A DNA stretch of 64,000 nucleotides from Phaffia rhodozyma (lineage: Eukaryota; Basidiomycota; Tremellomycetes; Cystofilobasidiales; Mrakiaceae), in contig JACGZH010000004.1 of NCBI GenBank assembly GCA_014706385.1, positions 310,001 to 374,000 on the forward strand. The letters are read 5' to 3'. The stretch's first letter is position 1; each line of letters starts with the position of its first letter. Below are positions 34,578-47,560 of the stretch, piece by piece. The position numbers and the translations under genes are program-made. Under the pieces are notes generated by a model. The model ran no database searches and had not been told where the DNA came from. It was given only the letters and a program-made list of their open reading frames with translations.

Positions 34578-35299
34578 TTAAGCCCAGGTCCAGGTGACGT
34601 CGACCTCACCCTCGGACTCGATAGCGATGGCGGTGAAGGCGCCGACGGAAAGATCGATGGAGTAGGTCGAGGTGCACGACGGGCAGAGGTCGGCGACGAC
34701 GGCAGAGACCGAGGCACCATCAGAAGTTCGGACGATGTTGATGGTCTTTCCACAGGTCTGAAGAGGGAATGAAAGTTAGGGTTAGTGTTGATGAACACTT
34801 TGAGACCTGGCTGAGGAATGAGAGAAATGAGTGAGAACATACGGAGGAAGCCTCGCTATCACTGGTTCCCCAGATAGCGTAGGGAACGGCGACGATGTAG
34901 TCGCTATCGGAGTGAACGGTTCCACAGGCGCCGGCGTTACCACCCTAAGGAAAGGAGAAAGAGAGAAACAAAAGAGAAGTCAAAGGTGAGCGCGAGTCCA
35001 AGACAAACACAAGAAAGGAATCAGAGACAAACCTGGGTGAAGTAGGTAGCGTGTCCAGAGTAGGAATCCGAGGAAGAAGCGGCGGTGGAAGTGGCAGCGG
35101 CGGCGGCCGAGGTGGTGGTGGAAGTGGCAGCGGCGGCGGCCGAGGTGGTGGTGGTAGCGGCAGCGGAACCAGAGGCAGAGCTGACGGCAGACGACACGGC
35201 CTGGTTGTGGTTGCTCCAATCTTGGTGGTGTCGGGCAGGCGCGGCCTGGACGAGGGTGAGGCAGGTAGCCAAGAGAGCGACGGGAGCGAAGGCAAGCAT
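34578..35299 (-). CDS. Secreted double-psi beta-barrel (RlpA/expansin-like) protein
   Basis: 182 residues in three exons (35033-35299, 34843-34944, 34578-34757), all in phase. A signal peptide (MLAFAPVALLATCLTLVQAA) is followed by a Ser/Ala/Thr-rich linker built from a 36-bp coding repeat. A compact DPBB domain completes the protein: SGHATYFTQGGNAGACG, YIVAVPYAIWG, TCGKTINIVRTSDG, VVADLCPSC and SIDLSVGAF, ending TWTWA. The ADLCPSC...DLS strand pair and the two disulphide-type cysteine pairs are typical of the fungal small secreted RlpA/barwin-like family. Such proteins act in the wall or outside the cell; no enzymatic role is established. The O-glycosylatable linker suggests wall association. 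Confidence 0.9.
35055..35180. repeat. 36-bp coding repeat in the DPBB linker
   Basis: About two and a half copies of a GTGGTGGTGGAAGTGGCAGC-type unit, in frame, giving TTTSAAAAATST on the minus strand. In-frame repeats make this linker prone to length variation. Confidence 0.8.
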
Positions 35300-37288
35300 A
35301 ATGGGAATGATGGAGTGGGTGAGTGAGAGAGTGGGTAAGTGAGTGAGTGAGAGAGTGAGTGGAGTTGAAGATCAAGAAGCGAAGACTCTAAAGAGATGGA
35401 CAGAAAAGACTGATGAAGAAAGAAGAAAACCCAAAGGAACAGCGCTCCCTGTTGTTCTTCTTATGCGATTCGACAAGACGACCCGATCACGATCTCCCTG
35501 TCTGTTTGGGATACGGAAGAACGTGAAAGCTCTGGAAGAAAAAAGAGGGTGAGTTTGGAAACGAACAAAAAACCCATCGTTCGTATTTTTTTAGGGGAGT
35601 GTTGAACGAGCGGATGACCAAAGAACCCAAGTGGCCCCTCGTTCTCGTCCGTCTGGCCTGAGGCGTGATCACACCGAGGTTGGGCGGGGAGGAGGTGAGG
35701 AAGTAAGGTTTATTTTGGGTGCCTGGGTGCCTGGGTGCCTTGCCTATCCTGCCTGTCCTGCCCATCTGGGCTCGTCTAGGCTCGTCACCTGTCCGTCCAC
35801 TGGGCTGACGATGGCATCAAGATCACCTCCGCCCATCAGGAACAAAAGCGATGAGGAACGGGGATAATTAAGAAAAAGGGGTTGAGCCTACGTTTTGGGG
35901 AACGCCTGCGGTCGGAGCAGCCAGACACACAGTCTAGGCCCCGGCCTTGTTCCCTTGCTTTCGTGCGCAAGCCGGAGGCGACTATCAACGACCACCACAT
36001 TTTGAGCCGAGGCGGTGGTCGGTATGCCGGTCAATTGCCGGCCGGTCAAGGAAAAAAAGGGGGGGGGAGAGAGAGTGAGTAACCAGCAAACGGACTGCGT
36101 CCCGCTAGACACAATCCAACTTCGCAGAAGCTCGGACATGACCCGTTCCAGACCCTTGGTCTAGGCCTGGCCGGTTCTCTAGGTTCACAACTCGGAGAGT
36201 AGACTCTGTTCGGGATGTTGCCATCGGTGATCATGGTCATGATCTCCGTGCCTGAGCACGCTTTTCGGTAACTTGGTCGCCCTGGCTACGCTCCCCACTA
36301 CACCGGGCACAGTCACGGATGCCCAGGCAAAGACCGACAACGATCTTATCCGGATGACATAGAGAACAGAAGAGCAAGCTCTATGTTAGATGGTCGGTCC
36401 GACACATGGGCCACACCCGTACACCATCAGCACACTCGCGCCCACATTGGTATACAGCGCACACACCTACATACACTCGCTCATCACCGTGTCGCTCTCA
36501 GATCTCCCTACACGATGTTTCTCTCGGTTGGGTGTGATGACTAGGTTGATGTCAGGGATGTAACCCGGATGAAACATAGTTCGTAAGCTGGTTCTTACGG
36601 ACCTCCCACTTCCAGCGCATCGTACTTCCAGCCCATCGTGCTACAATGTTCATAGGGTCTGAGGAACATGTATAAGACAGGTATTCTCGACCACTTGTAG
36701 ATAGGAGATCTCAATCTTGGATCCTTTGTCACTCGTACTCCTTTCCTTCCTTGTCTCCTTGTCCTTTTCTTGTCCCCTTATCATTGTCCTTGCTCCCTTG
36801 TCGTTGTTCTCTAGTGATTTCATCGATCCTTCTTCCCAGCTCAAAGAGCCTGAACTTTCTTGTTTGGAACCTAAAATTCCTTGTGTGGTTACTACTTTGT
36901 AGCCGGTCTGTTACGAACCCAGCTCCAACTCCCGGCTCTTACGGTTAAGGTTTTAATTCTTTTTTCTTTCTTTTTTTTTCCAAACTTTTTGCTTGGAAAT
37001 CTGCTGCGCGCCTCGGTACTCGCCATCAACAACATCCCATCGCGTCCCGATAGTCTGATCGTCTCGCTCGACACCGATAGACCATCAGCTAGGAAGGAAG
37101 TAAAGGAAAGGAAAGGGAAGGAAAGGCAAACATCGACTCCAATCCGGCTCGCAGTAGAGAAAGCGTGCTTGATCGTATCATAGATCTCTCCTCTTAGAGA
37201 TTCTGCTCTCTCTCCTTCCTCACACTTCAAGCTTCTCTTTCTCCTCGTTCTCTCCCTCTTCTCGGTTTGGTCTCCTTGGGCCGTCGCA
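35300..37288. other. 2-kb intergenic region between divergent genes
   Basis: It holds the DPBB 5' flank with GTGA(GTGA)n repeats (35317-35360), a GGTGCCTGG cluster (35718-35745) and a G-run (36058-36068). Beyond that lies about 1 kb with no recognisable feature, then the pyrimidine-rich leader of the Cas1p gene. No tRNA or protein gene could be supported. Confidence 0.55.
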
Positions 37289-40200
37289 ATGAGCTCGAAA
37301 TCATCAATCAACCCCAATTGGCCGTCATATGCTTGTACGGCCACCATCTGTCTCGCCGTCCTCGGCGCTCTCATGAGGTACTTTGTCATCGGTACGTCTT
37401 ACCCAACGTTCTCGTTTGTGTGCCCGTGCTCATGCTGAATATCAAAGTCATACTCGCTCACTCCCTTTTCGCTTCGGACGCCATCAGACTACGCCGATAA
37501 GGATCATTGCAAAGCTCTTCTCAACACCGGTCGCTGGATGGACTCTGATTTTGGACTCTGGCAGCCCGAAGGTTCGTCCATTCAGTCTTCACTTGTTCTG
37601 TGTTGCCGAGCGCCTTCACTCACATTCTTGTTCTGTCATATCCCTTTATGGCCCTTTGAACTCTGCTATGATCCTTCATGTTCCGTTTCTTCTTCTTACC
37701 TCATTCAATCATCTTCACCCTCATATCCTTCTCCGTCTCGTTCTATGGACGAAAACTTGTTTCTCCAGGTTGCATGACAGCTAATTACAACGCACCTTTG
37801 ATTAAACAATGCGCGCAATCCCGGCGGATCGTCTTTATCGGCGATTCGGTCACTAGGCAGTTGTTCTACGCCATGGCAAAGTCCAGTGACTCCGGAGTAC
37901 CGGACGAACCAAAAGACTCAGAAGAAAAGCACAAAGACGTCTCTTTACACTCACGACCGCACGGTTCGTTTCTTTACCTTTTTTTTCACTTTCACTTTCT
38001 CTTCCTTCACCTCCGTCTCTTCGCCCTGATCCTTATGCTCGACGGCCCGACTAACGATCTTTTTGATATCTCTGTCCCTCGACGATCTGAAACTCTACAG
38101 ACATAACCTTTGATTTTTATTGGGATCCGTGCGCATCTTCTCTCTGTTTTCTTCTCTTCCTCGTCGACGCCATTCCTGTATCGTGCAGCGCGCCACATAT
38201 ACACATATACACACACACACACATAGATAGAAATCTGATCAAACATTTTCTTTTCTACTTCTTGGCAGGTTCTTAAACTCTTCTCACACCCAGACGTTGC
38301 TGTCTACTCCCCACACCGTCGTCCCGACTTATACACCTTCCCATCCTCCCCCGCCCGCGCTCCTCGTGCTCGGCTCTGGCCTCTGGTACCTCCGAAACCC
38401 CTCTTCTGGCGGCCTGGCCGGCTGGGAATCCAGGATCGATCAAGTGTTTGGTATGATCTCTTCCAGCAGAGCTCATGGCCCAAACTCCCTGTTGGCAGAC
38501 GAAATTGTGTTTTTACCTGTCCAGATGCCGGTCGTCTCGAAACTATCACCTAGTCGGGCAGAGAATCTGCTGCCCTCGGATATCGACACAATGAATTCTG
38601 ACCTCGCTGTCAGGCTATCGCCTTCGTCCACTTTCATGTTTCATCCGACCTCTCCTAAACACCCTCCGTCTTCCTCCTCCTCCTCCTCCTCCTCCTCCTC
38701 CACAGTCAAAGACAGAGGGCCCCTTCCACCAATCTCTCTTCCACTTGCCTTCAACTCGATCCTCGCTCCGTCTCAGACGACCGACGGCCTTCACTTTTCC
38801 CCAAAAATCCTCAAGACCCAAATCAACCTGCTATGGAATCTGAGGTGCAACGACGTCGTCTCCAAAAAGTTTCCCATGGACAAGACGTGTTGCAAACGAT
38901 ATCCATCCGTCGGTTGGCTTCAGGGGTTGACTTTGCTTCTGGTCGTCGGTGCCGTGCCGTTTTTGAAATTCCTCAAAGGTAGATTAGGTCAGTCCAATTT
39001 TCTTGCGCCAATACCCCATCCCTTTAGCTTTGAATGAATGCCTTTTCCAGTAACCTTACTACCGCCCCTGTTCATCTTGCTAGGCCACAAATTCACCATC
39101 AATGTCCTCCCAACAAACGAGACGACCGTCCTCACCTTGACGGTCTTCGGGCTCTGTGTTGGCCTGTCATTCCTAGCGGACAGAACGCCATTGTGGAACA
39201 AAGAGAACAAATCGTTCAGCGCGATCGAGTTCGCGCTCGCCTGTCTGGCAACCGCCGTCGGTGGCGTCCTCACCGCACAGAGGAGCGAAGGAGGAAAAGA
39301 TCTCGGCTTTTTGAACAGAGAGCAAACCGATGAATGGAAGGGTTGGATGCAGAGTTTGTCCTCTTTCCTTACTTTCTTGACCGGTCAACTTTACGAAGAA
39401 CACTGAATATTGATGATTTAATTTGAATAAAATAAAATAAACCACCTTGTTCTCAATCGTAGTCTTGATTCTGATCTATCACTACCTCGGAGCTTCGAAG
39501 ACCTCTGGAATCTACAACCCAATCAGAGTTCTCGTCGCTTGCTACTTGTTCATGACTGGTTGTATGTCTCTATCCTTCCTTCTTCCTTTTCTCTTGTTTC
39601 TTTTGATTGCAAGTTATTTTTTTGCCTGACAAACCGCTAATGATTATTTCATTTCAACTCTGGCCATTCATTCTCCTTCTTACTCGTGCGCGAATCAACC
39701 ATCCACCCAACATAGATGGTCATTTCACCTACTATTACAAAAAGGCCGAGTTTGGAATTGACCGGATCGCGATGGTTATGGTCCGGTTGAACCTTCTTCC
39801 GATCGTCTTGGCTTATGTGATGGACACAGATTACATCTCGTACTACTTTTCGGTTGGTCTTCTTCTCTTTATGCCTGTACCAAGCAGAAAAGGCTCAGAT
39901 TGACTCACTCTGGTTTGATGTTCGTTTTTTTTTTCTTTTTTCTCTAATTTCGCATTTCAGCCTCTGGTGTCGTTCTGGTACTTGATCATCTACGTCACCA
40001 TGTATATTGGAAACAAGTACAACACCGTGCCCGCGTTCCTTCTTCCGAAGCTTGCGCTCTCTGCATTCGTTATCACGTTGTTGATGAAATCAGATGATGT
40101 ACTTCGCGTAATCTTTTCCTTCCTTGCCACCGTGTTCAACATCCAATGGTCCCCGACTGAATGGGCCTTCCGAGTCAATCTTGACATCTGGATCGTCTAT

Positions 40201-41034
40201 ATCGGCATGCTCACCGCCTGGGGTTACATCAAGTTGAAAGAGCTCGGAATCCCTCAAAAGGTCTGGTGGCCTACGGCAGTCAAAGCATCGGTCGGCCTGA
40301 GCGTGCTCTCTCTCGGTTGGTTCTTCTGGTTCGAACTTTCCCAACCGACAAAGTTTTCGTACAACCTTTCCCACCCGTATGTGTCGATGGTCCCGGTCCT
40401 AGCTTTCGTCATCCTTCGAAACGCGACGCCGTTCCTCCGGTCGGTCTCGTCCTCGGCGTACTGCTTTGTCGGTCAGATCTCGCTTGAGACGTTCATTCTG
40501 CAGTACCATCTCTGGCTAGCGGGTGACACCAAAGGGATCCTCATGGTCCTTCCTGGCGGGTTGAACTGGCGACTGCTGAACGTCGCGATCACTACCGTCA
40601 TCTTTATCTTTGTCTCCAATAAAGTCAGCAAAGCTACCGGCGTCCTGACCGAGGTCCTCGTCGGCAAAAAGAAGAAGCCTAGAGGATTGCCTACTCCTGC
40701 TACCGCTGCCAATACCATCGAAAATGCCGACAATGCCGTCCCCAACGGTGCTACGTCCAACCCGACCTCGGGTCAGGCCCCAGCGGAAGATTCTATCCCG
40801 CTCCTTGGCATGGGATCTTCTACAGATGAACCCGAGAGTTCTCCAGCGATGGACGACGTAGTCGGCGCTCGTCAACCTTCCTCTTTGCCCGAACGATTGT
40901 ATCAGCGTTCCGGCCTGCAACGAGTCGTCGACGGTCAGGCCTGGAGGGAGAAACTTGAGAACCACTCAGGTTGGAAGTTGGTGGCTCTCATGATGGTCTG
41001 TTGGGCGTTGAACCTGGCCAGTCCAAGGCCTTGA
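37289..41034 (+). CDS. CAS1: Cas1p-family polysaccharide O-acetyltransferase
   Basis: A Golgi multi-pass O-acetyltransferase. In Cryptococcus CAS1 acetylates capsule glucuronoxylomannan, and relatives are plant RWA and human CASD1. The start at 37289 gives one N-terminal helix ([17 protein letters not shown]). The lumenal SGNH domain follows: [32 protein letters not shown] (nucleophile Ser) and TTDGLHFSP (catalytic D-x-x-H). A poly-Ser run near 38681-38700 interrupts it. After [18 protein letters not shown] comes the multi-helix acyltransferase part with [60 protein letters not shown] and [17 protein letters not shown]. The tail is hydrophilic with a final helix ([14 protein letters not shown]). 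Whether this fungus makes a capsule cannot be told; non-capsulate basidiomycetes also have the gene. Confidence 0.93.
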
Positions 41035-41563
41035 TCGGATGGGGGGTTTGTATGTAAATTTGAACGTGTGATCTTCAAAGTAGAGCAAAGGGGTGGAGGA
41101 GGAGAGGTTCTTATTTTGTCGCATTGCTTTCTTTTTCTTTTTCTCCTTTCTCTTCCTATCATCTCTCCAAACCCGTTTTACAACATCTACATCATCTATA
41201 TCGTCTACAACATCTACATCATCATCTATCTGGGTCTCTTTTGATTTTCTTATATTTTCATCCTTGTTTCTCGGTCTCCTCTGTTAGTGGTCTCCCAATT
41301 TTCAACCACGTTATCTCACACGTTGTTCCCTGTGAAACGCGTCTATGAGTCAACAGGCAAGATCAAGTGTCGATGAGATAATCGTCGGTTAATTTACATC
41401 AGGAAGTTGAGCGATCACATTCTGACTCGACGATGAATACTATCTTCCATCTCTCTTCTATATAAAACAACGAGTTTCTTCTCTTATCCTCTTCCGCTCT
41501 TATCTCTCTACCTCGTACACATCGCTTCTGAAAGTCGAGAAGAACACGAAGCCGCAAGCAAGG
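41035..41563. other. Intergenic
   Basis: The 3' flank of the Cas1p gene, with CATCATCTA(T/C)A-type short repeats (41183-41228), and the promoter of the GNAT gene. No gene seen. Confidence 0.6.
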
Positions 41564-42785
41564 ATGTACAAAAACACATACACACCACCAATACCCGCCG
41601 AGATCCCCTCGGACACTCACGCAAAGACACCTAAGGAGGAATATGATTTCAACTATGCCCTGCTCACTCAGCCCATCCAAGTATTGGAAGGGCCAGGTAG
41701 AGATGTCAGACTTGAGCCTTTTGTTGTGCGTTCTCATATATATGTTTCTTTTCTGTGAAGAACGAACTGTGCGACTTGCGTCGAATTCTGATTTGTTTCT
41801 TGGGATCTTCTGTACGAACATTTCAGCCGAGCATCTACGCCGAGAAACTATACATAGGAGCGAAGGATCATCCGGAGCTAGTCAGATATTTGCCTTTCGA
41901 CCTCTGGCAGTCTGTAGACGATGTAAACATCTTCCTCGAAGAGTTCTTTCGACGTGAGCAGGTAAGTCCAATCTATCCCCTCCCCCATGCTTCCCTCGTC
42001 CGGGTCCGTCATCCATCTTGCTCAAGCTTTGACTGATGATCTTCGTTGTTTCATTATATCTACTTTCCCGGTTGCTTTGGGTTTCCAAGTCGAGGTTGCT
42101 CTACGCCATCATTGATAAAAAGACGGAAACGTTCGCAGGGATGATCAGCTGGATTAACTCCAGCCCGATAGATCTCACGAGCGAGATCGGCTTTGTCTTT
42201 ATGTTTGTCCTTCGTTCTTCACCTTCTTCTCCTTTGCTCTCCCATCGGAAGGTTTTAGTTTGTTTCACTGATCAGCCTGACTCGATCTTGATACTTACGC
42301 GCACGTGCGCATAGTCTTCCCCCCGCGCAGAGGACCCATGTGTTGACACACTCAGTGTCGTTGTTACTCGAACATGGATTCAATCTGCCCTCCGATGGTG
42401 GACTCGGTCTGAGACGAATCCAATGGCAAGGTTTGTACCCATCCTTCTTTTTCTTTTGTTCCTTTCTTGGTCTGCTTGTTCTTGGCAGAACGTATGTTGA
42501 CTTCTCCTTCTGGACATTCCTGAAGCAAACGAGCTCAACTTACCCTCCACGAAAGCCGCGCTCCGACTCGGATTCGTCCTCGAATCACCCATCCGTATCC
42601 GACTTCAACGAACGGTCAAGCCAGGAAAAGAAGGATCACATTCCGGTCGGCAGGGCGATGGGCTATACGAGGCTGGTAGAATGTCGAGAAACACAAACAT
42701 CCTTTCGCTCACTTATATAGATTGGCTCGAGGACGGCAAGAGAGAGCACGTGCAGAGTTTGGTGGAGAGAAAGCCAAAGGCTTAG
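41564..42785 (+). CDS. GNAT-family N-acetyltransferase (RimJ/RimL type)
   Basis: An acetyl-CoA-dependent acetyltransferase of the RimL-like group, cytosolic, substrate unknown. The start at 41564 gives YNAL-like YDFNYALLTQPIQVLEG and VRLEPFV. Later exons contain LYIGAKDHPELVRYLPFDLW, SRLLYAIIDKKTETFAGMISW, SSPIDLTSEIGFV and THVLTHSVSLLLEHGF, then GLGLRRIQWQ, ANELNLPSTKAALRLGF and NTNILSLTYIDWLEDG, ending at 42785. The RRIQWQANxxNxxSxxAAxRLGF block is the acetyl-CoA-binding end of the fold and is strongly conserved among fungal homologues. Introns are short and the middle ones (42000-42330) are only approximately placed. Confidence 0.85.
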
Positions 42786-43047
42786 AGTTCTAGAATGGGA
42801 ATGGCCGAAGACATAGACGAATTTGGCTGTCTTGACATACTTTTCTTTTTCCAACAAGGATTACTGCACAGTTTGATCTTCATTCACTTTTGATAGACAT
42901 GATTGGCTTGGGATCTCCTTATGCCATTCTCTCTGTCAAGGATCGCGAAGGAAAGAGCGCAGGAAACGATGGACAGAGAGGCTCAAGCCTGACAACAAGA
43001 GAACAGAAGAAGACGAAAGACTGAAGAAACAAACATATATTCGAAAG

Positions 43048-44958
43048 CTATCCGGGCGTCTTCCCACCAGGCGTTCTCTCACTAGGCGTCTTTCCTCCAC
43101 CCGGTGTCTTTCCTCCACCAGACCCACCGATCGGTGTGGCTCCACCTGTTCCTATACTCGTGCCCGTCTTTCGTTTCTTCCTAGGTTTTCCCGTACTCCC
43201 GCCGCCTTCCATCGGACTTGTCCCGTCCCCAATCCCACCAGTGTTCCCGTTCGAGTTCCCGGTCAAACTTCCGAAGGACGATCGGTTGGTAGGCGGCGGA
43301 GTCGGTCCCATCCCTCCGGGCGTGTTTGTTCTGGAATTTGCCCCTGTTGCACCGGAGAGAGGCGATCCGTTCCCGTACATCCTCGAGTTCCCACCTGGTC
43401 CTCCCCCTCCGCCTGCCGACGAGGACGGAGGTTGGGATGATTGCGATCGTCCGAGACGGAAGGAATTCGCTAACGAGCCGGGGTGTCGTGAGGGATCATA
43501 CTTTGGAGGAACGGGCGAGGTCGTCGAGAGGGCTGTCATCTCTGGAAGAGAGTTCAGCGTCGTCCGAAGAGCTAGAAACGGTAGGTAGGATGATCCTCCG
43601 GATGTTGCCGCCGTTGTGGCCGTCGTCGAGAGAGGTTTCGGATCGATCCCCTGCGCTGTTTCCTGCCCATTAGGTTTCGCAGACTCAGATAAGCTTTCTT
43701 CGATCGGAGGAATAGGTGGTGATGTGATCTTTGCTGGAATGATAGGAGCTTCAAATCGAGGGTTGAATGGCGCGGCTGACGTCAATTCAGATCGGACTGT
43801 ATCCAAGGATGTTTGGATTGATCGGATGGATGAGTTCTAGTCAAAGGTTGAACATAGGGATTGGGATTTAGTTGTTGATGAACCAGCGCGCATACGAGAG
43901 AGAAAGAACAAATTTGAGGTTCCCTAGGTGGAGCAAAGACAACGGAGAGTGTGCGCAGAAGAAGACTTACGAGACGGGAGGATAGTAAAGAATGTAAGGA
44001 CTGAGCGAGATACACCGCGTTATTGACGATATAGTATGCCGCCAGAAGATGAGCTGTTCATAACGTATCCCCCGCACCCCCGAAACAGAGGCAGAACACA
44101 AGGCGTTAATTGTTGGATTCTATCTATCGTGAATCTTCAGAAGACAAACAGACTTTGGTCGGGATTGAGTCTCTCTCGTTTATGGATGACAAATAACGAA
44201 GGCGGTCTCGCATGAACGAGCGCGAATTCTATGCCGGTGAATCTCCTGATCGGTTCGAGATGAAAACCCCCAAGGGAGTTGGACCAAGAGGTCATTTAGA
44301 ATGTCGAACGGTCCTCTACAAAGGCAAGAAAAGAAGGCGGATGAAGCAACACTAGGAAGATAGGACGTACCGAAGTTCTTCCTCCTCGTTCTCTACAGTC
44401 TCTCCTGTATGAAGCGTCTGCATCTTGAGGACTTGATTCGAAGATTGTCTATCGAAAAACGGGGAATGCGAGAAATAATCCAATCTGTGATGAATTCCCA
44501 AGACAAAGAGAGCCACGCACAATAGCGAGCCAGGTTCCGGTTAGAACCTTGGTCAGGAGGCATGAAGATGGATGAAGGCATACACGTTTCGCTCATTCAA
44601 CGGTCCTACAGCCTATCAGGCCCATCATCAAATCCATCCGCCCACCCCAGTACCAAGCCCAACCCGAGTACCAGATGAAGATAAAGAAAAGGTTATGTCA
44701 GTTTCGATGTATCTCCCAAATGTTCAATTTTCTACCAAATACCACGCCATCCGTCTCTACCCTATTCTCATCAACTCATCAACACATACAACGCCTTCAC
44801 GGGTTGTTTCTGACAGTCTGTCAACTCGTCTATATAGAGAAAAGAGAGGGGGCAGAAGAACGCACCTCAATGTATTCTGGGTAGACGAATACCGTTCGGT
44901 TGAGGTCCGGAGCATTTTTGGCTGAAGACGAAGGATCTAAGTTCGATGGATGTTCCAT
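43048..44958 (-). CDS. MED6: Mediator complex subunit 6
   Basis: A head-module subunit that links activators to RNA polymerase II. The clearest exon (44393-44487) reads LDYFSHSPFFDRQSSNQVLKM followed by QTLHTGE. The next (near 44255) reads RFTGIEFALVHARPPSLFVIHKRE, and a later one AYYIVNNAVYLAQSLHSLLSSRL. All are diagnostic MED6 blocks. The last exon (43048-43806 and slightly upstream) adds a long tail that is Ser/Gly/Pro-rich. It has a basic patch (KPRKKRKTG), probably a nuclear signal, and ends in KTPGG-type repeats. The likely first exon begins at 44958 (APDLNRTVFVYPEYIE). The short exon joining it to LDYFS is not resolved. Confidence 0.88.
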
Positions 44959-45555
44959 CACTTTGGTTGTATATTTTCTTTCTATATGCCTTTCAACCGT
45001 TTGCGGCTTTAATATAATCCTGTCTTGAAGAACCAAAAGACACTTAAAACAGAGTGATGGCGTACGAAGAGGGATGAAATTCGGAAATCGGGATGGAGGC
45101 AAGGGTTTGGAACTGCACGGTTCAGAAACCCAACGCGAAAGTGGAGGTCGCTCTTCGTATGGTCGACCGACTGATCATCAGCCCATACTTCTCTCTTCCT
45201 TCTTCTTCTTACCGCCCACCGGGATATTGAAAGGATGTTTGTCTTGATAGGATATCTGTTACATCAATTCAATTTAACGTTTTGATATCTGGGGTAGGTA
45301 CATAAACTATGAGAGAAACAGCCGTCCGATGTATTCTATTCTTTCGTGATATAAGATGAATAGATGAAAAGGACAAAGGCCGAAAAGAATGAAGATGGAA
45401 GAAAAGAAGAAGTCCCAAGAGATAAAGAATAGAGAGCAAAGGTGTGATGGTGATGAAAGATGTGGATAGATGGAGACAAAGAACAACCGGATCTCTGAGT
45501 GATCTAGAACGGATGCAAGCGACTAATCACAATGACGAACAAGACATTCACAACT
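44959..45555. other. Intergenic
   Basis: Promoter side of MED6 and 3' flank of ERG6. No gene or repeat of note. Confidence 0.6.
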
Positions 45556-47560
45556 CTACTTCTTCTCGCTGTCCAAGGGCTTTCGAACGACGTAGAACCT
45601 GAGGTAGAACGGAATAGTTCATGAATTCGTTAGTACTCGAAAAGGATGAAGAACAAAAGAATAGCGACAAAGAAGCGAGGTCGACGTACATCATTGGAGT
45701 GAAGATCTTTTGCTGACCACCCTTGACCAAGGCGGCTCCTGCCATTCGAAGAGTCTCTCCGACCTCGAACGTTCCCTTGGGGACAAGTCCGAACTTCTCC
45801 AAAGCCCAGACAGCGTTGTGAGTGATGACCTGGCCGATCTTGCTCGTTCGGAACACGGTAAGGTAATCGTAGACTGTCTGTGCCTTTCGGAAGTCTCCCT
45901 CGAGGGGGTAGTACCAGGGAACGATGTCTTCTCGCTCGGCCAGATCTTCGTGTTGGACGACTACAGGTCAAACGAAATGGAGATTAGCGCCCGTTCTGTG
46001 TCTTCAAGTATGTTGTACAAAAGGGCTTACTCTCGAAACCAACAGAGAGGAAAGCATCGTGGGCAGCCTTGGCGGGCCTCATCTCTGCGATTCCGTCTCC
46101 GACCTGGTGATCCACAGATGTGTCGACAGAATCAAAGTTATTAGCGCGCCGATCGATCAGAAGATTAAGAAAATCTTGGACGAACCTCAATCTCGTGCTG
46201 AATCTTTCTGTGCTCAGGATTAGAAGGGTCCCAGTTTTCGGTCTGAAAGGAAGAACAGTCGACCGATTAGGACGGAGATGATGAGGAAGACAAGAGAAGT
46301 ATATGACGAAGACGTACCATGACCCACTCGTAGATTCCAGCAATTCCTCCTGGCTTGAGAACCTTGTAGATCTCCTCGTAGATACCTTCGAATGTAGGGG
46401 CGTGGCAGGTGGCTTCGATAGCGTACACTAGATGTAGGGAGAAGCGTATGAGCTATGAGCACAGACCAACCGTCGAGACATCAAAAGAAGACGGACCAGC
46501 ATCGAACGCGTTTTCTCCAAACTGCTCGGAAAGGGACATGAAGTCACCCTTAGCGTAGTCAACCAAGTGAGAGAGACCGGCCTTCTGAGTGTATTTTCGA
46601 GCTCGTGCGATTTGGCTATGGGAGACATTTTGGAGTGAGAATCAGAGTTAGGAAGAAAGTGTGTAAGGCAGACGTGAAAGATAGGCGCAAGGGGTGAGGA
46701 GACGTAGAGGATACTCACAAATCATTGTTGTTCACACCGGTGATTCTGGTTGTGTGTTTGTACATAAAGAATATCAGATAAGTCTCCAGTTCGGTCAAGA
46801 GACAGAGAGTTCATGTTACGAACCGGGCATCAGAAAATCGAGCAATCTCTCGAGCGGGTCCACCGACTCCGCAACCGACGTCGAGGACCTTCATTCCGGG
46901 TCGGAGACCCATCTGGGAGGCGAGGTAGTGCTCGTGTCGAGCAAGCTAAAGGAATTTCAAGGTTTTGAAAGGAAGAGTAAGAGAGAATTCAAACAGATGG
47001 TTGAGATGATTCCTCGAGCTGCGACAAAAAGATAGAGGCACATACGGAAGCTTGGAAAGCTTCTCCGGGGTAGAACCGGGAAAAGTGGAAGGATTGGGCC
47101 CAACCATACTCGTAGAGCTCGGTCGCTCCGTCGTAGTACTAAACGAAGAAGGCAAGAGGAGAAAAAGAATCAGAGGCGCGTCAGACAGAGGAGAACAAGA
47201 GTCAAGGAAGGAAGATTAGAACAAAGAGGGACTTACACCTTGATATTGGAGAAACAAAATGAGAATCGAGCGCGATGAGATGTTTTGTTTTGTTTTGTTT
47301 GTTTTGTTTTGTTTTCGATGAAGTTTGTTTGATATAGGAAGAAAAGAAAGATGTCAGAAAATGATGAGCAGACGCCAGATCGGAGAGAACAAGGGCAAGG
47401 AAGAGTACGGACCGTTGACGACGTCGGTGTAGTTAGACAGTCGATTGTCCATGTCAACCTTTCCGTCCTTCTGAGAATCTTTCTGCCAGAAGTTTGTGTA
47501 GTTTTCCAACCGGTTGGACTCTCTTCCATCGGCGTGCTTAACATTGTCCTTGACGACCAT
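45556..47560 (-). CDS. ERG6: Sterol 24-C-methyltransferase
   Basis: A SAM-dependent methyltransferase of ergosterol synthesis that methylates C-24 of zymosterol, at the ER/lipid-droplet surface. The start at 47560 (MVVKDNVKH) precedes YTNFWQK and [12 protein letters not shown]. The middle exons give [32 protein letters not shown], the SAM-binding [41 protein letters not shown] and [16 protein letters not shown]. The last ones give [31 protein letters not shown] and [10 protein letters not shown], ending [13 protein letters not shown] at 45556. The YEYGWGxSFHFxR and EATCHAP blocks are specific to ERG6. At least nine short introns are present. It shares a divergent upstream region with choline kinase. 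Confidence 0.95.

Noticed and set aside
36240..36640. Palindromic and GC-rich patches considered as RNA genes
   Set aside because: No cloverleaf, snoRNA boxes or pol III signals could be supported by eye.
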